Below are positions 7,648 through 12,235 of a stretch of DNA of 12,235 nt, piece after piece (positions within the stretch are counted from its first letter, which is position 1; each line of letters opens with the position of its first letter). Source of the DNA: an uncultured Oscillospiraceae bacterium (GTDB taxonomy: Bacteria > Bacillota > Clostridia > Oscillospirales > Acutalibacteraceae); the NCBI GenBank assembly GCA_900552225.1, contig URYX01000034.1, forward strand, positions 1 to 12,235, written 5' to 3'. The notes beneath the pieces were generated by a model. That model saw only the letters and a list, made by a program, of their open reading frames with translations, did not search any database and was not told the origin of the DNA. Made by a program: the position numbers and the translations under genes.

Positions 7648-7690
7648 ACCGCCCGCTGTCCGGCTTTTGCCGGATGGCGGGCGGTTTTGT
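7648..7690 (+). terminator. Strong intrinsic terminator downstream of pfkA
   Basis: The outer stem accgcccgc (7648-7656) pairs perfectly with gcgggcggt (7677-7685). After a TG/TG internal loop, the inner stem tccggc/gccgga (7659-7664 with 7669-7674) closes on a TTTT loop. TTTTGT follows directly. It is the first convincing rightward terminator after the pfkA stop codon, about 240 bp away. The opposite strand lacks a T tract. Confidence 0.85.
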
Positions 7691-7712
7691 CTGTCTGTCG
7701 GCCGGCCATGAC

Positions 7713-7965
7713 GGCCATCTTGGAACCATCCCATAACCATCTCGGAATCATCCTGAAACCATCCCGTAACCATCCCGTAACTATCCCATAACTATTCAGA
7801 AACTATCCCGGGACTATCCCGTAACCATCCCGGAACCACCCCGTAACTATCCCATAACCATCCCGGGACTATCCTACAACTATCCCGAAATCATCCCGAG
7901 GCCATCTCGTAACCACCTCAGAACCATTCCGGAACTACCTCAGAATCATCCCCGGTCTATCTCAA
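7713..7965. repeat. Tandem array of 23 degenerate 11-bp units
   Basis: 253 bp divide cleanly into 23 consecutive units of exactly 11 bp with no indels. The + strand consensus is about AACYATCCCGT; on the other strand it is ACGGGATRGTT. Two adjacent units at 7757-7778 are identical (aaccatcccgt); most others differ at one to four positions, and variation is mostly C/T plus the last two or three bases. G is scarce on the + strand before the unit end. The array lies between the pfkA and thrS terminators, where neither gene should be transcribed. An 11-bp step is about one helical turn, so each unit presents the same DNA face. Stops occur in the frames, so it is not a peptide repeat. Too short and spacerless for CRISPR. 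Function unknown. Confidence 0.9.
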
Positions 7966-8027
7966 AATCCGCGACGGTTTCCGGTGGGCGTTTTGGTGTC
8001 CGCGTCCCGTCCATTTCCCATAAAATG
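7966..8027. other. Short gene-free spacer with no recognised feature
   Basis: The 11-bp period stops after 7965. This stretch shows no SD-led reading frame, hairpin or promoter that I can support. It ends at the A-rich run that serves as the T tract of the thrS terminator on the other strand. Confidence 0.5.
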
Positions 8028-8076
8028 AAAAAACAGCCCGTCTCCGACGTGCCGGGGCACATCGAAAACGGGCTGT
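8028..8076 (-). terminator. Intrinsic terminator of thrS
   Basis: Read leftward, a 9-bp perfect stem (8068-8076 with 8033-8041) is followed by a T6 run (8033-8028). The 26-nt loop holds an inner gtgcc/ggcac hairpin (8049-8060). It lies about 105 nt past the thrS stop codon. A second, very GC-rich perfect 9-bp hairpin (8084-8092 with 8101-8109) lies between it and thrS and may add pausing or RNA stability, but has no T tract in the leftward direction. Confidence 0.8.
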
Positions 8077-8110
8077 ATACAGTGCGGCCCGGCAAAACCG
8101 CCGGGCCGCC

Positions 8111-8163
8111 GCTTTTGACCGGTTTTCGACCGGCTTTGGACAGATTCGGACACATTTGGACAG
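8111..8163. repeat. Short second array with 10-11 bp step
   Basis: Five degenerate units: gcttttgaccg, gttttcgaccg, gctttggacag, then attcggacac and atttggacag. The first three are 11 bp and the last two 10 bp. The shared core is a T-rich start and a gac-containing end. It lies in the 3' untranslated part of thrS, 150 bp from the larger 11-bp array but with a different consensus. The unit count is small, so chance or simple slippage is possible. Confidence 0.5.
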
Positions 8164-8181
8164 GCCAAAGGCGGGCCAAAA

Positions 8182-10086
8182 TTACCGCGCCTTGGTCCTG
8201 ACCTCCTGCAGCGCCTTTTCCGTGAATTCCGCCTCGGTCATGCTGCCGATGTCGCCGGCGTCGCGCGACCGCACGGACACCGTGCCATTTTCCAGCTCCT
8301 TGTCCCCGAGAATCAGCATATAGGGGACACGCTGCATCTGCGCCTCGCGGATCTTATAGCCGATCTTTTCGCCGCGCATATCCGCCTCGGCCCGCAGCCC
8401 GGCATCGCACAGCCGCTCGGCCAAGGCCTTGGCCTGCGCGGCCTGCCGCTCGGAGATGGGGAGCACGCGCACCTGCTCCGGAGCAAGCCACAGCGGGAAT
8501 TTTCCGGCATAATGCTCGATCAGAATTCCGATGAAGCGCTCAATGGAGCCGAACACCACACGGTGGATCATGATCGGGCGGTGCTTCTCGCCGTCACTGC
8601 CGATGTACTCGGCCTCGAAGCGGAGCGGAAGCTGGAAGTCCAGCTGAATCGTGCCGCACTGCCAGGTACGGCCGATGGAATCCTTGAGGTGGAAGTCAAT
8701 CTTCGGGCCGTAGAAGGCACCGTCTCCCTCGTTGATCACATAGGGCATATGCAGCTCCTCCAAGGCCGCCTTGAGGCCGTTGGTGGCCGCCTCCCAGTCC
8801 TCCGGTGCCCCGATATGATCCTCCGGCATGGTGGACAGCTCGACGTGATATTCAAAGCCGAATTCGCGGTAAACCTTGTCGATCAGCGCCACAACGCCCT
8901 TGATTTCGTCCGTGATCTGCTCCTGCGTCATAAAAATGTGGGCATCGTCCTGCGTAAAGCACCGGACGCGGAACAGGCCGTGGAGCGCGCCGGAGAGCTC
9001 ATGACGGTGGACCAGGCCCAGCTCACCGTACCGCAGGGGCAGGTCTCGGTAGGAATGGGGTTCCAGCTCATAGACCAGAATACTGCCGGGGCAGTTCATG
9101 GGCTTGATGGCAAAGTCCTCGCCGTCAATGACGGTGGTATACATATTATCCTTGTAGTGATCCCAGTGGCCGGAGGTCTCCCACAGAGTCCGCTTCATGA
9201 TCTGAGGAGTGGAGATCTCCACATAGTTCCACTTCTTGTGGACCTGACGCCAGTAGTCAATCAGCTCGTTTTTCAGAATCATTCCCTTCGGCAGGAAGAA
9301 CGGGAAGCCGGGGCCCTCCTCCATCAGAGCAAACAGCCCGAGTTCCTTGCCGAGCTTGCGGTGGTCGCGCTTCTTGGCCTCCTCAATCTGCTCAAGATAA
9401 GCGTCCAGCTCGGCCTTTTTCGGAAACGCCGTACCGTAGATACGCTGCAGCATCTTGTTTTTCTCGTTGCCTCGCCAGTAGGCACCGGTGCAGGAGGTGA
9501 GCTTGACGGCCTTGACCCGTCCGGTATCCGGCAGATGGGGGCCGGCGCACAGATCCACAAAATCGCCCTGACGGTAGAAGGAGATGGACTCGCCCTTGGA
9601 GGCGTGCTCCTCGAGCAGCTCCAGCTTATACGGCTGATCCGCCATCAGCTGACGGGCCTCCTCCGCCGGCAGAAGAAACTGCTCAATCGGAAGTGCTTCC
9701 TTGATGATTTTGTTCATTTCCTGCTCAATGGCGGCCAGATCCTCCGGCAGAAACGCCTTTTCGCTGTCGAAATCGTAATAAAATCCGCCGTCGATGGCGG
9801 GGCCGATGGCCAGCTTGGTATCCGGCCATAACCGCTTCACCGCCTGGGCCATCACATGGCTGGCCGTATGCCAGAAGGTTTTTTTGCCGTCCTCGTCGTC
9901 GAAGGTCAGAATCTCAAGCTCCGCATCCTCGTTGAGAACCGTGCGCAGATCCACGACCTTGCCGTTCAGGCGAGCGGCGCATGCAGCGCGGTACAGTCCC
10001 ATGGAGATGTCGCGGCACAGCGCCTCGACGGTGGTCCCTTTTTCCACCTGACGGACATCGCCGCCCTTGCAAGTAATGTTCAGCAT
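8182..10086 (-). CDS. thrS: Threonine-tRNA ligase
   Basis: Class II aminoacyl-tRNA synthetase of 634 residues that charges tRNA-Thr in the cytoplasm. The N-terminal TGS domain spans about 1-62. The editing domain, which removes mischarged serine, follows with HTASH (73-77) and DLCAGPHLPDTG (178-189, C180 and H184). The catalytic core holds the zinc ligands C332 (MNCPGS), H383 (DDAHIF) and H508 (IMIHRV), motif 2 near FRVRCFTQDDAH (372-383) and motif 3 near GSIERFIGILIEH (513-525). The C-terminal anticodon-binding domain runs from about 537. The ATG at 10086 is chosen because GGAGG (complement of 10096-10100) precedes it and MLNITCKGGD fits a TGS start; the frame is open further up, but only into the T-box terminator. 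Expression should be controlled by the T-box leader. All key residues are present. Confidence 0.97.
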   Translation of the reverse strand: MLNITCKGGDVRQVEKGTTVEALCRDISMGLYRAACAARLNGKVVDLRTVLNEDAELEILTFDDEDGKKTFWHTASHVMAQAVKRLWPDTKLAIGPAIDGGFYYDFDSEKAFLPEDLAAIEQEMNKIIKEALPIEQFLLPAEEARQLMADQPYKLELLEEHASKGESISFYRQGDFVDLCAGPHLPDTGRVKAVKLTSCTGAYWRGNEKNKMLQRIYGTAFPKKAELDAYLEQIEEAKKRDHRKLGKELGLFALMEEGPGFPFFLPKGMILKNELIDYWRQVHKKWNYVEISTPQIMKRTLWETSGHWDHYKDNMYTTVIDGEDFAIKPMNCPGSILVYELEPHSYRDLPLRYGELGLVHRHELSGALHGLFRVRCFTQDDAHIFMTQEQITDEIKGVVALIDKVYREFGFEYHVELSTMPEDHIGAPEDWEAATNGLKAALEELHMPYVINEGDGAFYGPKIDFHLKDSIGRTWQCGTIQLDFQLPLRFEAEYIGSDGEKHRPIMIHRVVFGSIERFIGILIEHYAGKFPLWLAPEQVRVLPISERQAAQAKALAERLCDAGLRAEADMRGEKIGYKIREAQMQRVPYMLILGDKELENGTVSVRSRDAGDIGSMTEAEFTEKALQEVRTKAR

Positions 10087-10385
10087 TTCTTCATTCCTCC
10101 TTGAAAAATCAAAAAACCGCGTCCCTCTCGGTAAGGGACGCGGCAGTACGCGTGGTTCCACCCTTGTTCAGCCGGGGCGTTGGCCTCAGCTCTCAGGAGA
10201 CCGGGATAACGGGGGTCAGTCCGTCACCCCTTACTCGGCATCCTTCCGGACGGTTCGGGGGCGAAGCTCCGAGGCGGTGACCGACCGCGAACACCTCGGT
10301 GCCGCTCACAGCACCCCGATCGGTCGGGGGCGGCACTCTCTGAACAGGGCGTGGATTTCGGGTGGTGTCCTCATCTGCGCTTTAT
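10087..10385 (-). promoter_or_regulatory. T-box leader of thrS (tRNA-Thr sensing)
   Basis: A roughly 300-nt leader between the promoter and thrS, read leftward. It carries the T-box sequence AAGGGTGGAACCACG (complement of 10151-10165), the AGAGAG element of stem I (complement of 10336-10341), and a stem I distal hairpin ggtgc/gcacc (10298-10315). A candidate threonine specifier ACC lies at the complement of 10276-10278, followed by G-CCTCGGAGC, which fits the usual layout. The variable base of the T-box TGGN is A, predicting pairing with a tRNA ending UCCA. In this family, uncharged tRNA-Thr binds the specifier and T-box bulge, stabilises the antiterminator and lets transcription continue into thrS. 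The specifier is read from sequence layout, not from a computed fold. Confidence 0.93.
10111..10143 (-). terminator. T-box terminator hairpin in the thrS leader
   Basis: A perfect 10-bp stem, ccgcgtccct read leftward from 10143 and its complement ending at 10117, has a 7-nt loop. It is followed by a T6 run (complement of 10111-10116). It begins a few bases past the T-box and would form when tRNA-Thr is charged, stopping transcription about 25 nt before the thrS start. Confidence 0.92.
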
Positions 10386-10391
10386 GGTCTT

Positions 10392-10420
10392 ATCATATAC
10401 CACACGCGGTGGTTTGTCAA
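10392..10420 (-). promoter_or_regulatory. Sigma-A promoter of thrS
   Basis: Read leftward: TTGACA (complement of 10415-10420), a 17-bp spacer and TATGAT (complement of 10392-10397). The -35 is a perfect consensus. A and T runs upstream (10421-10439) could act as an UP element. The start site should be near 10385. Confidence 0.87.
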
Positions 10421-10495
10421 TTCTTTTTTGCAAAAAAATCGGGTATCTCCATAGCGGCTGCCGCATACAGATGAAGGGGAAGGAGAGGAAGGCTT

Positions 10496-10789
10496 ATGCT
10501 TTGCAGAATTACGGATATGCACGATAAAGAGGTCATCAACGTCTGCGACGGAAGCCGGATCGGGTGCGTGGACGACGTGGAGGTGGATACCTGTACGGCA
10601 CAGCTGGTGGCCATTGTCATCCACGGCCGTCCCAAGCTGTTCGGACTGATGGGACACGAGGAAGACATTGTGATTCCGTGGAGGGAGATTGAGATTATCG
10701 GGGAGGAGACCATTTTGGTCACCCGCTCGTCTCCGATGCCTCCGCGGCCGCCGCACGGCCGTGTGCTGAACGGCATCTTCGGCCGCTGA
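10496..10789 (+). CDS. YlmC/YmxH-family PRC-barrel sporulation protein
   Basis: A 97-residue soluble protein with a single PRC-barrel fold. Visible family marks are KEVINVCDGSRIGCVDDVEVD near the N terminus, then AIVIHGRPKLFGLMG and the strongly conserved DIVIPWREIEIIGEETILV. These match the small YlmC/YmxH proteins of endospore formers, whose exact role in sporulation is unclear. The C-terminal tail (SSPMPPRPPHGRVLNGIFGR) is Pro/Arg-rich and longer than the core needs. The ATG at 10496 follows AAGGAGAGG. It is divergent from thrS; I saw no convincing sigma-A promoter in the 75 bp between the thrS -35 and this gene, so a sporulation sigma factor may drive it (inference). A 7-bp hairpin (10771-10777 with 10788-10794) spans the stop codon; the likely terminator is at 11009-11044. 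Confidence 0.88.
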   Translation: MLCRITDMHDKEVINVCDGSRIGCVDDVEVDTCTAQLVAIVIHGRPKLFGLMGHEEDIVIPWREIEIIGEETILVTRSSPMPPRPPHGRVLNGIFGR

Positions 10790-11003
10790 TGCCGGAGGCT
10801 TCGTCAGATTGTCTGCCCTGTGCCGCTGTCCTGGATACTTTCTCGGATCGGACGGAATGTCTCCTGGGCGGCCCTCCCGGTGTCGGAGAAGGTATCGGGT
10901 GGGGGCGGCCTGCTGCTGTATGCCCATGTGCTCCGGCAGTGGAAGCAGCAAGAAAACATAGCGTCGGAGAAAATTGCGGAAGACCGATCAATTTCACAGA
11001 CTC
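10790..11003. other. Gene-free 3' stretch with no recognised feature
   Basis: The frame of the preceding gene stays open past its TGA for about 73 codons, with a GTG at 10820, but there is no SD and the product resembles nothing I know. No promoter, tRNA or strong hairpin was found before the terminator at 11009. It is probably the 3' untranslated region of the YlmC-like gene. Confidence 0.5.
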
Positions 11004-11044
11004 AAAAAAGCCGATGATGTGAATGAGAACATCATCGGCTTTTT
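11004..11044. terminator. Bidirectional terminator between the convergent YlmC-like and PAP2 genes
   Basis: A perfect 12-bp stem (11009-11020 with 11029-11040) and an 8-nt loop are flanked by A5 on the left and T4 on the right. Rightward it ends in CTTTTTG; leftward in a T6 run. It can therefore stop both the rightward YlmC-like transcript and the leftward PAP2 transcript, whose stop codon lies 6 bp away. Confidence 0.92.
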
Positions 11045-11049
11045 GTAAT

Positions 11050-11703
11050 TCAGAAGGAGGCGGGTTTCTCCGAACTTTGTGCGGAGGATTGCCGCTTTTC
11101 GAGCCATACGGATACGCTGTATACGACAACGGCAAGCGCACAGCCGACCGCCAGATCCAAAACGGAATGCTGTTTGATGCATACCGTGGAGAGGCAAATC
11201 AGCGTTACGGTAACGGCCGAGGCAACACGCTGACCGGTTTTCCGGCTCAGCGGGGTATGCCGAAAGCACATCAGATGCAGGAGCAGGGATTCATAGCAGT
11301 GAAGACTCGGGCACACGTTGACCGGCTGATCGCTTGCATAAATGATGCGGCAGACCCATCGGAAAAATCCGGGACCCGCAGCGTCTGGGCGGAAATCCAC
11401 GGCAGTCGGATAGACGCAGAATACAATCAGGCTGACAAATGCACCGCAAAACAGGGTGAAAAATGTGCGGCGGTACAGCGCGCGGTTGGTGCCATAAAGG
11501 TACAGCAGCATGCCGGGAACATAAACATACCATGTCACATAGGGGATAACAAAAGCCGGAAGAAAGGGAATTTTGTCATCCAGAACGACATGAATGATAT
11601 GATAATCAAAATCCGGAAGCTGTACGAGAAAGTACAGCGCCGATAGCAGCAGAAACAGGGAAAACCACAAGAGCTCCCGATGCTTTTTCCAAAGGGCTTT
11701 CAA
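11050..11703 (-). CDS. PAP2-superfamily membrane phosphatase/transferase
   Basis: A 217-residue multi-spanning membrane protein (numbering from the TTG start). Hydrophobic segments lie near 11-29, 50-70, 82-98, 137-147 and 162-174, with a last one at 182-199. CPSLHCYESLL (131-141) carries the PSLH motif, with H135 a catalytic candidate. KQHSVLDLAVG (177-187) carries the second catalytic histidine H179 and the supporting D183. DFRPD (103-107) precedes these. This is the pattern of PAP2 proteins related to inositolphosphotransferases, which act on lipid or polyprenyl phosphates at the membrane; the substrate is unknown. I choose TTG at 11703 because GAGGTGAT (complement of 11708-11715) lies just upstream; an in-frame GTG at 11712 overlaps that SD. 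The gene is visibly less GC-rich than dnaE or thrS, which may reflect transfer. It has its own promoter. Confidence 0.85.
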   Translation of the reverse strand: MKALWKKHRELLWFSLFLLLSALYFLVQLPDFDYHIIHVVLDDKIPFLPAFVIPYVTWYVYVPGMLLYLYGTNRALYRRTFFTLFCGAFVSLIVFCVYPTAVDFRPDAAGPGFFRWVCRIIYASDQPVNVCPSLHCYESLLLHLMCFRHTPLSRKTGQRVASAVTVTLICLSTVCIKQHSVLDLAVGCALAVVVYSVSVWLEKRQSSAQSSEKPASF

Positions 11704-11755
11704 CCGTATCACCTCATAGTTACTGTCCGGATTTCGGTATGTTGGTACAATATCG

Positions 11756-11784
11756 ATTATAACATAAATCTTACTGCTTGGTAA
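11756..11784 (-). promoter_or_regulatory. Promoter of the PAP2-family gene
   Basis: Read leftward: TTACCA (complement of 11779-11784, 4 of 6 to consensus), a 17-bp spacer and TATAAT (complement of 11756-11761), with an extended -10 TG one base upstream. The start would be near 11749, about 45 nt before the gene. The AT-rich setting supports it. Confidence 0.7.
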
Positions 11785-11806
11785 TAGACAAAATGCGCCG
11801 TGTGTA

Positions 11807-12235
11807 TCATTTCAACGTGCGCAGATAAGCCTTTTGCTCCGGAGTCAGACGACGGCTCTCGATGGCCTTTTGAACGGTTCTGCGCTGAGTGGCGGGAGAG
11901 AGACGGCGTTGCTCGAGCAAGGGAAGCACCGCTTCGTAGTGAGCCGCCATGGCCGTGGCCAGATACCAGGCCACCATCATGGAGACGTAATAGGCTTCAT
12001 CGGGGACGGTGGCTACAGTAACGAGATCCTCCGGGGTAAACCGTTCTCCGAGGAACCATCGCATCAGCACGCCGATGCCGTACCGCACGGTGTAGACATC
12101 ACCGCAGCCGATCCAGAGGAGCGCCTGTGCATGCAGCCGATCGGGCTGAGAAATGAGAATGCGTGGCGCCATGGAATCGCAGGTGGCCCAATTGTCCACA
12201 TACGGCAAAAAGGTGCACAGTGCATCGACGCAGGC
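11807..12235 (-). CDS. DNA alkylation repair (AlkD-like, HEAT-repeat) family protein, C-terminal part
   Basis: The last 142 residues of a leftward gene whose start lies beyond the right edge; the frame is open to the final base. The visible protein begins ACVDALCTFLPYVDNWATCDS. The PYVDNWATCDS stretch is the hallmark of the DNA_alkylation family, HEAT-like helical proteins that include the AlkD/AlkC glycosylases acting on alkylated bases. Further helical segments follow: ALLWIGCGDVYTVRYGIGVLM, DEAYYVSMMVAWYLA and a basic C-terminal helix ending TPEQKAYLRTLK, all usual for the family. Many genomic members have unproven glycosylase activity, so a repair role is by family only. The stop lies 23 bp before the -35 box of the PAP2 gene; no terminator is evident between them, so some read-through into that gene is possible. 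Confidence 0.85.
   Translation of the reverse strand, partial: ACVDALCTFLPYVDNWATCDSMAPRILISQPDRLHAQALLWIGCGDVYTVRYGIGVLMRWFLGERFTPEDLVTVATVPDEAYYVSMMVAWYLATAMAAHYEAVLPLLEQRRLSPATQRRTVQKAIESRRLTPEQKAYLRTLK

Noticed and set aside
7309..7773. A minus-strand frame of 154 codons encoding 13-residue repeats through the 39-bp units
   Set aside because: The repeat units are multiples of three, so the frame persists, but it has no SD, overlaps the end of pfkA antisense and starts inside the 11-bp array. Other frames are open across the same repeats too, so openness is not evidence of coding.
7713..7965. CRISPR array
   Set aside because: The unit is 11 bp, directly abutting, with no spacers and no cas genes nearby.
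8512..9831. A 439-codon open frame on the plus strand opposite thrS
   Set aside because: Antisense shadow of thrS in GC-rich DNA, with no SD or domain.
10442..10471. Possible forespore sigma promoter (GGTATC ... CATACA) before the YlmC-like gene
   Set aside because: The boxes match sporulation consensus only loosely and the spacing cannot be confirmed; too weak to list as a feature.
10820..11017. Small 65-residue protein starting at GTG after the YlmC-like gene, or TGA read-through of that gene
   Set aside because: No SD, no recognisable motif, and the frame ends inside the terminator stem. There is no sign of recoding at the TGA.
11023..11646. A 207-codon plus-strand frame opposite the PAP2 gene
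   Set aside because: Antisense to a gene with clear membrane segments and catalytic motifs, and it begins inside the terminator hairpin.

Overview
The window reads as chromosomal DNA of a GC-rich Firmicute, most likely a clostridial, gut-type spore former. The evidence is strong Shine-Dalgarno sites, sigma-A promoters with 17-bp spacers, a T-box leader on thrS, a clostridial-type DnaE (PHP domain, no PolC-type exonuclease insert), PfkA with the ATP-type motifs, and a YlmC/YmxH-family sporulation protein. This placement rests on gene content and style only; the species cannot be named. Most of the window is housekeeping.

Layout, left to right. (1) 1-411 is the 3' end of a PTS-type membrane permease (EIIC). 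It ends in a long perfect hairpin whose right arm overlaps the promoter of the next unit. (2) 480-6269 is a rightward operon: alr (alanine racemase, wall D-alanine), an AraC-type regulator and dnaE (replicative polymerase), with gaps of 39 and 19 bp. A hairpin with a T tract follows dnaE. (3) pfkA (6443-7411) has its own near-consensus promoter. (4) 7412-8181 is a 770-bp gene-free junction between the converging pfkA and thrS. It holds four tandem copies of a roughly 39-bp unit that each carry a small hairpin, a strong terminator for pfkA, 23 tandem copies of a degenerate 11-bp unit, the thrS terminator, and a second short array with an 11-bp step. (5) thrS (leftward, 8182-10086) has a 300-nt T-box leader with a likely ACC threonine specifier, a terminator and a TTGACA/TATGAT promoter. 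(6) Divergent from it is a YlmC/YmxH-like PRC-barrel protein (10496-10789). (7) A bidirectional terminator separates this from two leftward genes in less GC-rich DNA: a PAP2-family membrane phosphatase or transferase (11050-11703) and the C-terminal part of a DNA-alkylation-repair-type HEAT protein that runs off the right edge.

How the genes fit together: alr, dnaE, pfkA and thrS serve wall synthesis, replication, glycolysis and tRNA charging. Their regulation is locally autonomous (own promoters, terminators and a tRNA-sensing leader), so they do not form one pathway. I found no phage, CRISPR, toxin-antitoxin or defence module. The part least explained by known features is the repeat-rich pfkA/thrS junction; I regard it as an unusual repeat locus, not a demonstrated new system.
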